From: Chloroflexota bacterium
GTDB taxonomy: Bacteria; Chloroflexota; Limnocylindria; Limnocylindrales; CSP1-4
NCBI GenBank assembly: GCA_021802825.1
Contig: JAJZRG010000015.1
Span: 1-64,000, forward strand
Direction of reading: 5' to 3'
DNA: 64,000 nucleotides
The notes beneath the pieces were generated by a model. That model had not been told where the DNA came from. It did not search any database and saw only the letters and a list, made by a program, of their open reading frames with translations. A program made the translations under genes and the position numbers. Numbering within the stretch: the first letter of the stretch is position 1; every line of letters begins with the position of its first letter. Positions 7,730 through 17,901 of the stretch are shown here, one piece after another.

Positions 7730-9150
7730 CGGGGCATCGGCGGGATCTCGCCCCGCGCTGCGAACGCGGCCCGGATGCCCAGCAGCGCCGTGTACGTCGC
7801 CACCACGAGGACCGTGCCGCCGCGGGGCGCCTCGCCGATCGTGCGGTCCACCGCTTCGGTCGGGTCGTCCACGAGGCCCAGATAGCCCGGCGGGTCCTGC
7901 CCGGGGTCGTCGGACGCGGCGTACTTCAGGCGCACCGCGAAGTCGGCGGCTCGCCGCCCCGTCAGCCGATACGGGCGCCCGGCGACGAGGTCGGCGGGCG
8001 AGCAGTCCCAGTACCACGAGACGTCGCGCCCGTCGGCGAAGGCGTCGTTGAGGGCGACGACCATGCGGTCCAGCGGCGCTCCCCTGGCCACGCTGGTCAG
8101 CTCGGCCATCGTGGCGGGGTTCTTGAGCAGCGACAGGACGACGGTCCGGCCGTCCACCGTGAAGTGCTCGAACCGCGCGAACGGCGGCACCGCGGCCGCG
8201 AGGGCTCGGACGGCGGCGCGGGGGTCGAGCCCGAGGCCAATCGCCGCCGCCACCGCGCCCGCGGCGTTGTACGCGTTCCCGAGGCCGGGCAGCTGCAGCG
8301 CCACTTCCTCGGTCGCGGGGCCCGCCGCGTCGTGCCAGGCGAAGCGAAGACGCTGGCCGGTGAGCCCGTGGCGCTCGACGATCTCGGCCGTCACGGCCGG
8401 CTCCGGCCGCGCGAAGCCGCACCTGCCGCACGAGTAGTCGCCGAGGTGGCCGATGGTGGTCCAGACGCGCGAGAGATGCGCGCCGCACGAGGGGCAGGTG
8501 ACCGGCTCCGGCGTGAGCTCCGCGGCACTGGTCCGGTCGGGCGCCGCGGCGAAGCCGTACGGGACGAGCCTCGCGCCGTTGTCGGCGGCAATCCAGGCCA
8601 GGTGCGTGACCCGCGGGTCGTCGGCACAGAAGGCGACCGTCGTGCCGGCCTGGTCCTCGCTCAGCATCGCGGTCCAGAGTCGGACGAGGTGGTCGGTCTC
8701 GCCGAAGCGGTCGAGCTGGTCGCGGAACAGGTTGGTCATCACCAGGACGGCCCCCGGCACCGCGGGGCGGACCGCCGGCAGCGCCGCCTCGTCCACCTCG
8801 AGGACCGCGATCGTGCTGCGCTTGCGGAACCGGCCCCGGAGGGTGGCCGCATTGACGAAGACGGTGCCGACGGACTGGCGGAGGTTGGCGCCGGACGCAT
8901 TGGCGATCACGGGGTGGCCGGTGCCCTCGACGATGGTGGCGAGCATCTTGGCCGTGGACGTCTTGCCGTTGGTGCCCGTCACGAGCGCGGCGCCGCGGAG
9001 GCTGGCGGCCAGGCGGGCGTCGATGCCGGGGGCGAGCGTCGCGGCGGCGAGGCCGGGCAGCGACGTGGCGCCGCGCCCGAACCGCCGGACGGTCCAGCTC
9101 AGCGCGCGGGCTGCGAGGAGCGCTGCGGCATCGCGCACGGGAGTGCTCAT
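7726..9150 (-). CDS. murT: Lipid II isoglutaminyl synthase, Mur-ligase subunit MurT
   Basis: A 474-residue Mur-ligase-like protein. The ATP loop is GTNGKTS (59-65). The inserted zinc ribbon that marks MurT against other Mur ligases is complete: Cys219, Cys222, Cys241 and Cys244. A C-terminal DUF1727 domain follows, with the SWYWDC segment. With GatD it converts D-iso-glutamate in lipid II to D-iso-glutamine. ATG at 9150 is chosen because the Mur fold starts soon after; upstream sequence in frame is low-complexity. The stop overlaps gatD by 4 nt. Confidence 0.93.
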   Translation of the reverse strand: MSTPVRDAAALLAARALSWTVRRFGRGATSLPGLAAATLAPGIDARLAASLRGAALVTGTNGKTSTAKMLATIVEGTGHPVIANASGANLRQSVGTVFVNAATLRGRFRKRSTIAVLEVDEAALPAVRPAVPGAVLVMTNLFRDQLDRFGETDHLVRLWTAMLSEDQAGTTVAFCADDPRVTHLAWIAADNGARLVPYGFAAAPDRTSAAELTPEPVTCPSCGAHLSRVWTTIGHLGDYSCGRCGFARPEPAVTAEIVERHGLTGQRLRFAWHDAAGPATEEVALQLPGLGNAYNAAGAVAAAIGLGLDPRAAVRALAAAVPPFARFEHFTVDGRTVVLSLLKNPATMAELTSVARGAPLDRMVVALNDAFADGRDVSWYWDCSPADLVAGRPYRLTGRRAADFAVRLKYAASDDPGQDPPGYLGLVDDPTEAVDRTIGEAPRGGTVLVVATYTALLGIRAAFAARGEIPPMPR

Positions 9151-9200
9151 GGCCGACAGGTTACAGGGACGGGCTGATGCGCTCCCTCCGCGCCCTCGCG

Positions 9201-10394
9201 TCAGCCCCCGACCAGGAGGTCCCGCGACGCCTCGGCCGGCGACCGAACGCCTGCTAGGTCGAATGCCAGATTGACCTCGGCCGTCAGCAGGTCGAACGCC
9301 AGCCCAACGCCCCTCTCGCCGCCCCACGCGAGGGACCAGAGCACCGGTCGGCCGAGCATCACCGCCCGGGCGCCGAGCGCAAGCGCGATAAGCACGTCGG
9401 TCCCGCGTCGGATGCCGGAATCGAGCAGGATCGGCGCCCGGCCGGCCACCGCGTCGGCCACCGCGGGCAGGGCATCGATCGCCGCGATCGACTGGTCCAG
9501 CTGCCGGCCGCCGTGGTTCGACACGTTCACCGCCGCCCCACCGAGATCCAGAGCGTGGACGGCGTCGTCGGCGCGAAGAACGCCCTTGACGACCACCGGC
9601 AGGCGCGTGGCGCCGACGACCCACGCGAGGTCGTCCCAGGTGTTTTCGGGTTTGAACGCGTCGTCGCCGTAGGTGTCGCCGCGCTTGATGGCGCCGCGTC
9701 GGATGTTCGCGTAGCCCACGCCAGACGGGAGGCTGAAGCCGGTTCGGATGTCGCGCTCGCGCCGGCCGAGGATCGGCGCGTCCATCGTGAGGATGATCGC
9801 CTCGTAGCCCGCGGCCTCGGCCCGGGCGAGCAGCTCGCGGTTTCGGCCCGGGTCATCGAGCAGGTACAGCTGGAACCAGCGGGCAGCGCCGGTGGACGCG
9901 ACGTCCTCGATGGTCGAGCTGCCCACCGTCGAGAGGCTGAACACCAAGTTCCGAGCGGCGCACGCCCGGGCCACCGCCACCTCGCCCTCGGGGTCGGCGA
10001 GGCGATGGAGGGACATCGGCGCCACCATGAACGGCGTGGGCCAGCGGCGCCCCAGCACCTCGACCGACGTGCCGCGCCCCTCGACGCCCACGCCGATGCG
10101 GGGCAGGAAGCGCCGACGCCCGAAGGCGGCGATGTTGTCGGCCAGGGTGACCTCATCGTTGGCCGCGCCCGAGTAGTAGGCGCCCAATTCGGGCGGCATC
10201 TTCGCCAGCGCGAGCGCCTCGAAGTCCGCCAGGCGGATCGGGTCGGAGCCCGACGGCTTGGCGCCCTGCTCCCAGGCGTCGAAGCTGGCGCCGCCTGTGG
10301 GCGCGTGGCTGCCGGCGGGGGGCTTCGCGCTGGCCGAGGGCGTGGCGCTGGCCGGGTCGCGCTGTCCGGGTACGTCGCCGCTGGCCGAGCTCAT
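9201..10394 (-). CDS. FMN-dependent alpha-hydroxy-acid oxidase/dehydrogenase
   Basis: A 397-residue TIM-barrel flavoprotein of the lactate/glycolate oxidase family. It shows YYSGAANDE near residue 80, the proton-abstracting His in SNHGGRQLD (about 290) and the phosphate-binding DSGIRRGTD. About 55 extra N-terminal residues rich in Ala/Ser/Pro precede the fold; a start further inside, near the MPPEL segment, is possible. It oxidises a 2-hydroxy acid to a 2-oxo acid; the substrate is not readable. The ATG overlaps the stop of the HisD-like gene, so a shared pathway with that dehydrogenase is likely. Confidence 0.85.
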   Translation of the reverse strand: MSSASGDVPGQRDPASATPSASAKPPAGSHAPTGGASFDAWEQGAKPSGSDPIRLADFEALALAKMPPELGAYYSGAANDEVTLADNIAAFGRRRFLPRIGVGVEGRGTSVEVLGRRWPTPFMVAPMSLHRLADPEGEVAVARACAARNLVFSLSTVGSSTIEDVASTGAARWFQLYLLDDPGRNRELLARAEAAGYEAIILTMDAPILGRRERDIRTGFSLPSGVGYANIRRGAIKRGDTYGDDAFKPENTWDDLAWVVGATRLPVVVKGVLRADDAVHALDLGGAAVNVSNHGGRQLDQSIAAIDALPAVADAVAGRAPILLDSGIRRGTDVLIALALGARAVMLGRPVLWSLAWGGERGVGLAFDLLTAEVNLAFDLAGVRSPAEASRDLLVGG

Positions 10395-11722
10395 CCCATG
10401 CCCCGGATCCGCAGCGCGTTGGCGTGCGCGGGGAACCCCTCGTGGTCGGCGAGCGCGAGCGTCGCGGGGGCGAGCGAGCGCAGGCCGTCCTCGGTCAGGC
10501 TGGCGACGGACGCCGTGGTCATGAAGGTCCGCGCCGTGACGCCGCCGTTGATCCGCGCGAAGCCGCCCGTGGGCAGCGTGGCGGGCACGCCGATGACGAA
10601 GTTCGCCGCCGACACCGGGGAGTTCTGGCCCAGCAGCACCTCGCCCGCGTAGGTCAGCCTTGTCATGGTCGCCTCGGGGTCGCGGGTTGCGATCTGCAAG
10701 TGCTCGGGCGCGTAGTCGCCGGCGAAGGCGGTCGCCTCGTCAATCGTGTCGAACAGGAAGGCGCCGCCCAGCTCGGAGAGCGCCGAGCGCGCGTAGGCGG
10801 CACGCTCCTCGGGCAGCGCGGCTATCTGCCGGGCCATCTCCGCATCGACCGCCTCGACCACCTTCAGCGAATCGGTGACGAGCAGCGCGGCCGAATCCGC
10901 ACCGTGCTCGGCCTCGTTGAGCAGGTCGGCGGTGAGACGCACGATGTCGGCCGAATCGTCGGCCAGCACCAGCGACTCCGACGGCCCGCACAGCATGTTC
11001 GTCCCGACGCCGTGCAGCTGCGCGAGGACCTGCGCCGCGATCACGGCGGGTGAGCCCGGCCCGACCACCTTGGCGACCCTGCCGATCGTCTCGGTCCCCA
11101 GCACCACCGCCGCGATCCCGGCCGGGCCGTTGGCGCGGAGGATGCGCGTGATGCCCAGCTCCCTCGCCGTCGCCAGCACGCCCGGGTCCACGCGGTCGCT
11201 GCCGGGCACCGGCGGCACGACGACGATGATTTCCTTGACGCCGGCCACGAGCGCCGGCACGCCGATCATCACCAGGACGCTCGGGAACGAGCCCTTGCCG
11301 CACGGGACGAACAGGCCGGCCGAGGGGATCGGGTGGTGGCGCTCCCCCACCACGACGCCGGGGCGGGTCTCGCGACGCCAGTCGGGCGAGGCGGCGAGCT
11401 GTGCCTCGTTGAACGCGCGGACCTGCGCAATGGCCACCCGGATGGCCTCGAGGAGCGCGGGGTCGATGGTCGCGTGGGCTTCGTCGATCGCCGCCTGGCT
11501 GACGAGGAGCTGGTCGGCGCGGATGGTCGCCTTGTCCCACTTGGCGGTCGCGTCGGCCACGGCCTGGTCGCCGCGCGCCGCGACGTCGGCGTAGATCTCG
11601 CCGATCTGGGCGAGGAGCTTCGGGTCGAGGATCGTCGCCGTCGCACGGCCCATGATGCGCGCCTGCTCGGCAGGGTCGAGCTCGCGCCACCGGCGCAGCG
11701 TGAGCACGTTGGGGCGGGTCAT
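10391..11722 (-). CDS. Histidinol dehydrogenase-family alcohol dehydrogenase (probably not HisD)
   Basis: A 443-residue member of the HisD fold. The catalytic Glu-His pair is kept (Glu340-His341 in APEHL). Of the four zinc ligands known in E. coli HisD, two are kept (His273 in EAEH and His433 in PAHANA) and two are replaced: Gln259 by Glu270 and Asp360 by Asn374. No other his gene is nearby, and translation is coupled to a hydroxy-acid oxidase. The family includes non-histidine members such as sulfopropanediol dehydrogenase HpsN. I infer oxidation of another alcohol or diol to an acid. The ATG at 11722 starts at TRPNVLTLRRW; the reading upstream is not family-like. Confidence 0.8.
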   Translation of the reverse strand: MTRPNVLTLRRWRELDPAEQARIMGRATATILDPKLLAQIGEIYADVAARGDQAVADATAKWDKATIRADQLLVSQAAIDEAHATIDPALLEAIRVAIAQVRAFNEAQLAASPDWRRETRPGVVVGERHHPIPSAGLFVPCGKGSFPSVLVMIGVPALVAGVKEIIVVVPPVPGSDRVDPGVLATARELGITRILRANGPAGIAAVVLGTETIGRVAKVVGPGSPAVIAAQVLAQLHGVGTNMLCGPSESLVLADDSADIVRLTADLLNEAEHGADSAALLVTDSLKVVEAVDAEMARQIAALPEERAAYARSALSELGGAFLFDTIDEATAFAGDYAPEHLQIATRDPEATMTRLTYAGEVLLGQNSPVSAANFVIGVPATLPTGGFARINGGVTARTFMTTASVASLTEDGLRSLAPATLALADHEGFPAHANALRIRGMG

Positions 11723-11805
11723 GGGGCGGCTCCCTCGTTCGGCGGGGCGTGTCGCCACGATGGTACCGGCCGTGGCCATCGACTCTCGCGAGCGGGGAGA
11801 CCGCC

Positions 11806-12135
11806 TCAGCCCGCGGCCTCGAAGACCGTCCCGTCCCCGTTCTCGACCAGGAGCGGCGCGCCACGCTCCGCGCGGAGCCGGTTCGCATACTCGAGGCTCC
11901 CCTTGGCGCCCGCGGCCACATCGCCGCGCGCCGGGACGACGCTGCCATGGTAGTCGCGGTGCGACACCGGGCCCAGGACGCAGGTGCCGTCCTCGAGCGC
12001 CTTGACGATGGCCTGCCCCAGCTCGCTCTCGGACTGCCAGCCCTCGCCGTTGTCGATGAGGTTCTGGAGGAACGGGACCGGGTAGTGGTCGCGGCCGTCG
12101 GCAAGCGAGCGCACGAGCTCGGGATCGTCGGTCAT
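11806..12135 (-). CDS. Small conserved-looking hypothetical protein (109 aa)
   Basis: A 109-residue soluble protein, mixed acidic and basic, with no cysteine and no membrane segment. It opens with MTDDPELVRSLADGRDHYPVPFLQN and contains LGQAIVKALEDGTCVLGPVSHRDYHG; I do not recognise the family. A GAGG element lies about 9 nt before the ATG. It is 83 nt upstream of the HisD-like gene on the same strand, so it may be part of that operon and perhaps an accessory or regulatory factor. Frame use looks coding, with strong third-position G/C. Confidence 0.6.
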   Translation of the reverse strand: MTDDPELVRSLADGRDHYPVPFLQNLIDNGEGWQSESELGQAIVKALEDGTCVLGPVSHRDYHGSVVPARGDVAAGAKGSLEYANRLRAERGAPLLVENGDGTVFEAAG

Positions 12136-12226
12136 GGTGAGGCCTCACAGGGGGTCGGGCGGATTCCCGGCATCTGGTTCGCTGACGGTTCCGGGACGCA
12201 GCCCGATTGTAGTCGTGCGGGCCCCC

Positions 12227-13270
<1,044 letters not shown>

Positions 13271-13400
13271 GGCGTGGCCTCCGGGGGTCGTGGCGGGCAG
13301 TCCCATCAGTTTCGCGCCGATCGCGGCTCCACGCGAGCCTCTGGCGCTCGCCCGCAGCCCGCTGGCCGCACCGTCCCGCACCGTGCCCCTACAAACCTCG

Positions 13401-13677
13401 GGTGCCGGATGCTTCGAGTCCGGCGAAGGCCTCGGCCGCGGCTGACCCGGCGCAGGCCTCGCGGCGCGCGGAGGGTGTCCCGGCCGGCACTGGGGGTGCG
13501 AGGTGCTTCGAATCTCGCGGAAGCATCGCTCCCGAATGTCACCGGAGGTTGCTGCACGGAGCGCCGTCGGAGGGGCATGGCGGAGGAGCCCGCTCCGTCG
13601 CGCTCAGGCCGCCCGCGTTCGAGGCTCGGGTCTCACTTCAGATCGGAGCTTGCGCGAGATTCGAAGCACCGCGCACC
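13401..13677. repeat. Three copies of a stem-loop with a conserved TGCTTCGA loop (gap 13271-13735)
   Basis: The 465-nt gap holds no convincing gene. It has three related 25-mers at 13401-13425, 13495-13519 and, inverted, 13653-13677. Copies two and three match at 24 of 25 positions. Copies one and two keep the loop TGCTTCGA but have different, self-complementary stems (GCCGGA/TCCGGC and GCGAG/CTCGC). The second and third together could form a large cruciform with a loop of about 130 nt. The remaining sequence is GC-rich and featureless. Confidence 0.65.
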
Positions 13678-13735
13678 CAACCATTCTGGCCGATACCAGT
13701 CCGGAGGTCGTGCGGCGAGCGCGTGGCGGTCGCGA

Positions 13736-14881
13736 TCAGCCGGTCGCGATCGCGCGCATCGCGGCGATGGCGGCGTCGATGTCGGCGGCCGTCGTGAACG
13801 CGCCGAGCGAGAAGCGCACGGCGCCTCGATCGATCGTCCCGAGGTCGCGGTGGGCGAGCGGCGCGCAGTGGACGCCGACGCGGACAGCGATCTCGAAGTC
13901 GCCGTCGAGGATGGCGCCGACGTCCTGCGGGTGCACGCCCGCCACGTTGCACGCGAGGACGGCGACACGATCGGACAGGCCGCCCGAGGCCAGGTAGACG
14001 GTGACGCCGTCGATCGACACCAGCCCGTCGCGGAGGCGCCTGAGCAGCGCGGCCTCGCGTGCGTGGATGGCCTCGACGCCCTCGAGGGAGACGAAGTCGA
14101 GCCCGAGGCCCAGCCCCAGCACGCCAAGCAGGTTGAGCGTCCCCGCCTCCAGCCGGAGCGGGTAGGAGCGAGTGTGGACGAGGCTCGCGGAGTCCATGCC
14201 GGTGCCGCCGAAGCGGGAGGTCTCGACATCGAGCGACGGCATCAGGACGAGGCCGCCGATCCCCGACGGCCCGTACAGCGACTTGTGCCCCGTGAACGCC
14301 AGGGCGCCGATCCCCATCGCCGCCATGTCAATCGGGACCTGGCCTGCCGACTGCGCCGCGTCCACCACGACCGGGACGCCCCGGGCAGCGCACCGCCGGG
14401 CGATCTCCGCCACGGGCTGCACGGTCCCGATGACGTTCGAGGCATGGGCCATGACGACGAGCCGCGTGTTCGGCCGCAAGAGCGCCTCGACCGCGTCGGC
14501 GGTCACGATGCCGGCGTCGTCGAAGGGCGCGGCATCCCAGGCGATCACGCCCGTCGCGGCGAGGTGGTGCAGGGGCCGGAGGACCGAGTTGTGGTCGAGC
14601 CGCGTGGCGACGACGTGGTCGCCGGGCCGGACGAGCCCCAGAAGGACCGTGTTGAGCGCGTCGGACGCGTTGGCGGCGAACGCGACGCGCGTGGGGTCTG
14701 GCGCGCCGAAGAACGTCGCCACCTTGGCGCGGACTTCCTCCACCGCGTCGCTCGCCCGCATCGCGAGGTCGTGGTTGCCGCGCCCCGGCGAGACTCCCAG
14801 CTCCCGGTACAGCTCCACGGCGCGCTCCAGCGTCCCGGGGGCCTTCGGGAACGTCGTCGCGGCGTTGTCGAGGTAGATCAC
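13736..14881 (-). CDS. Cysteine desulfurase family protein (class V aminotransferase fold)
   Basis: A 381-residue PLP enzyme. It starts with IYLDNAATTFPKAP, has the PLP lysine Lys200 in TGHKSLYGP, and the sulfur-accepting Cys339 in RVGVHCAPLAH. These signatures are those of the cysteine desulfurase branch often found beside molybdenum hydroxylases in anaerobes. Start is GTG 14881, 4 nt after the stop of the TusE/DsrC-like gene. Placed at the end of a hydroxylase operon, it may provide the sulfur for the terminal sulfido ligand of the molybdenum cofactor. A general IscS/SufS role is possible but no scaffold gene is nearby. Confidence 0.88.
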   Translation of the reverse strand: MIYLDNAATTFPKAPGTLERAVELYRELGVSPGRGNHDLAMRASDAVEEVRAKVATFFGAPDPTRVAFAANASDALNTVLLGLVRPGDHVVATRLDHNSVLRPLHHLAATGVIAWDAAPFDDAGIVTADAVEALLRPNTRLVVMAHASNVIGTVQPVAEIARRCAARGVPVVVDAAQSAGQVPIDMAAMGIGALAFTGHKSLYGPSGIGGLVLMPSLDVETSRFGGTGMDSASLVHTRSYPLRLEAGTLNLLGVLGLGLGLDFVSLEGVEAIHAREAALLRRLRDGLVSIDGVTVYLASGGLSDRVAVLACNVAGVHPQDVGAILDGDFEIAVRVGVHCAPLAHRDLGTIDRGAVRFSLGAFTTAADIDAAIAAMRAIATG

Positions 14882-14885
14882 GGCG

Positions 14886-15230
14886 TCAGTCCAGACACGT
14901 CTTCGGGTTCGGCAGGCCGGCCAGGACCCGCGCCCCGAGCTTGATCCCGTCCGGGAACAGCCGCTCCAGCTCCAGCAGGGTCAGCCCCGTCCCGGCCCTT
15001 AGGTCCTTGTTCATCGGCGCCCGTCCGTGGTGTCCGTAGTAGCCGCGCATGAACCGGACCACGCGCCACTGCACCTCGTCGAGCCCGGGCATCCCCCGCT
15101 CGCGGGCCAGCTCCTCGGCCGCCGCCTCGGTCCAGTCGTCGGGGTCCCAGAAGAACCCCTCGTCGTCGAAGTACACCGAGCGGCCCGCCACGGCGCGCGC
15201 GACGCGGGAGCGGACCGCCGTGTCGGCCAT
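14886..15230 (-). CDS. TusE/DsrC-family sulfur carrier
   Basis: A 114-residue DsrC-fold protein. The mobile C-terminal arm GLPNPKTCLD carries the sulfur-binding Cys112. The second cysteine of true DsrC, eleven residues earlier, is replaced by Arg101, as in TusE-like sulfur relay proteins. Family landmarks FDDEGFFWDPDDW and RGYYGHHGRAP are intact. It starts 8 nt after the hydroxylase stop and ends 4 nt before the cysteine desulfurase. Because it sits between these two, I infer a persulfide relay from the desulfurase toward the molybdenum enzyme or its chaperone rather than sulfite reduction; no dsrAB is visible. Confidence 0.85.
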   Translation of the reverse strand: MADTAVRSRVARAVAGRSVYFDDEGFFWDPDDWTEAAAEELARERGMPGLDEVQWRVVRFMRGYYGHHGRAPMNKDLRAGTGLTLLELERLFPDGIKLGARVLAGLPNPKTCLD

Positions 15231-15237
15231 CGATCCG

Positions 15238-17901
15238 CTACCGGGCGGCAAGGGCCGCCCTGACGCGCTCCGGCGTCGCCGGCAGCTCGCAGACCATCGC
15301 GCCGGTCGCGTCGCGGATCGCGTTCGCGATCGCGGGGGCGGTCGCGACCATCGCCATCTCGCCGATCCCCACCGAGCCCAGCGTGCCCAGCTCGCGGGGC
15401 GTCTCCACCAGGATCGTGTCCATGTCCATCGCGTGCCGGATGCTGGGGAACTTGAAGGTGACCCAGTCCTTCGACTTGCCTGGCACGTACTCCTCGCGCA
15501 GGGCGAAGCCGGCGCCCATGTCCATGCCCCCGTGGAGCTGGCCCTCAACGTTGCCGGGGTGGATGACCCGGCCCGGGTCGGCCGCCGAGGTCAGCTTGAC
15601 GACGCGGACCTCGCCGGTGTCGGTGTTGACCTCCACCTCGGCCATCTGGACGCTGAACACGTTGACCTCGAACGACGGCCCGAGCCCGGTCTCGGGGTCG
15701 AGCGGCGCGGTCTCGATCGTCGTCCGCTTGCCCTGGTAGCGCACCGGCGTGCCGGAGGCCCGGAAGTCGGCGTAGAAGCGCGAGCCGAGCTCGTCCATCG
15801 CCGCACGCAGCTGCTGGGCCGCGTGGACCGCCGCCCCGCCGAGCATGTACGTCGCCCGCGAACCCGACACGGGGCCGGACGCCGCGGTGTTGCTCGTGCT
15901 CCGCGTGCGCAGCCGGACCTTCGCCAGCGGCAGCTCGAGCACCGACGCCACGAGCTGGCTGATCATCGAGTCGTTGCCCTCGCCCGGGTCGCCGGCGGCC
16001 ATGTAAACCGTGACGCCGTCGTCGGGGTCGAGCTCGACGAAGCCGATCGACTTGTCGCCGGGCATCGCGATGCCGAACGCCGCCGCGCCGAGGCCGACGC
16101 CGTGGCGCACCGGGCCGCCGTTGTTGGCCATCCGCGCCGCGGCAAGCGCCCGCTCGTACGGCGCCTCGATCGCGTCGCATAGCCCGGGGAACGGCCACTC
16201 GCGCACGGTGTGGCCGGTGGCGGTGGTCCCCTCGCCCACGCGCAGCGAGTTGCGCTTGCGGAACTCGAGCCGGTCCATGCCCATCTTCTCGGCCAACAGG
16301 TCCACCGCGCACTCGAGGGCGTAGTGCGTCTGGGGCGGCCCGGCCCCGCGGGCGGCGGATCCCCACGGGTTGTTCGTGTAGACCAGACGCGACGTCACGG
16401 CCAGGTTCGGCACGTCGTAGGCGCTGGTGAGCATGTGCAGCGCGCGGTTGACGATGACGCGCCCGAGGCTCATGTAGGCGCCGTTGTCGACCACGATGTC
16501 CATGGCCATCGCGGTCAGCCGGCCGTCGGCGTCGCAGGCGAGGCGGGTCTCCACCTCGAACGGGTGGCGCTTCGAGGTCGCGAGCATCGACTCGGCGATG
16601 CTGGGCACGTAGCGCACGGCGCGGTTGAAGTGGATCGCCGCGGCACCCGCGATGCCCTCGGTGATGACCTCCACCTTGATGCCGAACTGGCCGCCCGCGA
16701 ACAGCTCCTCGTAGCGGATGTTCTCCCAGCCGAGCGCCTCCTGGAGCGTCTGCATGTGGAGGTGGATGTTGATGCTCCGGCCCACGACGACGAGCTCGGC
16801 GTCCTCGCCCTCTCCCTCGATCCAGGCCAGGCTCACCTCGGGCTCGAGCGGTGCCTGGTGGACGAGCTGGGTCTTGAACGACGCGCTCACCTCGCAATGG
16901 GCGCTCGCGAACGCGGCCGCGGCATCGCCCTTCGTGATGGGCTGGCGGTAGCAGAGGTTGGGCGTGTCGTCGTGGACGCGGGGCGCGCCCTCGGCCATCG
17001 CCTTGGCCGGCGTGTCGAGCACGGGCAGCGGCTCGTAGTCCACTGTGACCGCGTCGGCCGCGGCAAGCGCCTGGGCCTTCGTCTCGGCCGCGACGACGGC
17101 CACCGCGTCGCCCAGCTGGCGGACCTTCGTGTCGCACAGGACCGGCCGGTCGGCCACCTGGTACTTGAGCCGGTTCGTGCCCCGGATGTCCTTCGCGGTC
17201 ATGACGCCCGCGACCCCCGGCATGGCCTCCGCCGCGCTGGTGTCGATGCCCCGGATCAGCGCGTGGGCGAGCAGGCTTCGGACGACGGCGATCTCGAGCG
17301 CGCCGGGCATCCGGACGTCGGCGCCGAACGTGGCGGTGCCGGTGGCCTTGGCCAGCGCGGAAGGCCGCGGGAAGGAGGTGCCGATCATGGGCGCGTCGGG
17401 GTCGGGCAGGTAGTCGGCGGGCCTGGCCTCGCCCCGGAGGAAGGCCCCTGCCAACTGGACAGCGTCGATGATCTTCACGTAGCCGGTGCAGCGGCAGAGG
17501 TTCCGGCGCAGGGCGCGCTTGACCTGGTCCCGGGTCGGGTCGGGGTTGGCGCGGAGCAGCTCGTCCGCGGTGACGATCATCCCGGGGATGCAGAACCCGC
17601 ACTGCACGGCGCCCGCCAGCATGAACGCCTGCTGGACGAGGTTCGGCTGCTCGGGCGTGCCGAGGCCCTCGATCGTGGTGATCTCGGCGCCCTCGAGGCC
17701 GTCGACCTTGGTGATGCACGAGAGGACGGCCTTGCCGTCGACGAGGACCATGCAGGTCCCGCACTGGCCCTTGCGGTCGCACGACTGCTTGGTGCCCGTG
17801 AGGCCGAGGTCCTCGCGCACGAGATCGAGCAGGACGGTGTCCTTGTCGTGCGCGACCACCTGCACGGGTCGCGCGTTGACGGTGAGGCTGACCTTGTTCA
17901 C
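15238..17901 (-). CDS. Molybdenum hydroxylase (aldehyde oxidoreductase/xanthine dehydrogenase family), fused Fe-S and Mo subunits
   Basis: An 887-residue single chain. The plant-type [2Fe-2S] domain has Cys41, Cys47, Cys50 and Cys62; the second [2Fe-2S] domain has Cys101, Cys104, Cys136 and Cys138. The molybdopterin-binding part follows from about residue 180, ending with the base Glu848 in GSVGIGE. There is no FAD subunit, as in Desulfovibrio aldehyde oxidoreductase, so an unknown partner must take the electrons. The substrate is an aldehyde or heterocycle. Start is GTG 17901 with AAGGGG upstream; the frame is open far upstream, but the domain begins here. It leads an operon with TusE-like and desulfurase genes. 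Confidence 0.9.
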   Translation of the reverse strand: MNKVSLTVNARPVQVVAHDKDTVLLDLVREDLGLTGTKQSCDRKGQCGTCMVLVDGKAVLSCITKVDGLEGAEITTIEGLGTPEQPNLVQQAFMLAGAVQCGFCIPGMIVTADELLRANPDPTRDQVKRALRRNLCRCTGYVKIIDAVQLAGAFLRGEARPADYLPDPDAPMIGTSFPRPSALAKATGTATFGADVRMPGALEIAVVRSLLAHALIRGIDTSAAEAMPGVAGVMTAKDIRGTNRLKYQVADRPVLCDTKVRQLGDAVAVVAAETKAQALAAADAVTVDYEPLPVLDTPAKAMAEGAPRVHDDTPNLCYRQPITKGDAAAAFASAHCEVSASFKTQLVHQAPLEPEVSLAWIEGEGEDAELVVVGRSINIHLHMQTLQEALGWENIRYEELFAGGQFGIKVEVITEGIAGAAAIHFNRAVRYVPSIAESMLATSKRHPFEVETRLACDADGRLTAMAMDIVVDNGAYMSLGRVIVNRALHMLTSAYDVPNLAVTSRLVYTNNPWGSAARGAGPPQTHYALECAVDLLAEKMGMDRLEFRKRNSLRVGEGTTATGHTVREWPFPGLCDAIEAPYERALAAARMANNGGPVRHGVGLGAAAFGIAMPGDKSIGFVELDPDDGVTVYMAAGDPGEGNDSMISQLVASVLELPLAKVRLRTRSTSNTAASGPVSGSRATYMLGGAAVHAAQQLRAAMDELGSRFYADFRASGTPVRYQGKRTTIETAPLDPETGLGPSFEVNVFSVQMAEVEVNTDTGEVRVVKLTSAADPGRVIHPGNVEGQLHGGMDMGAGFALREEYVPGKSKDWVTFKFPSIRHAMDMDTILVETPRELGTLGSVGIGEMAMVATAPAIANAIRDATGAMVCELPATPERVRAALAAR

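Noticed and set aside
10391..11722. Histidine biosynthesis gene hisD
   Set aside because: Two zinc ligands are replaced, no his genes are nearby, and the partner is a hydroxy-acid oxidase.
13411..13420. tRNA T-arm (TTCGAGTC)
   Set aside because: No acceptor stem, anticodon arm or CCA-like end fits around it; the motif belongs to the stem-loop repeat.
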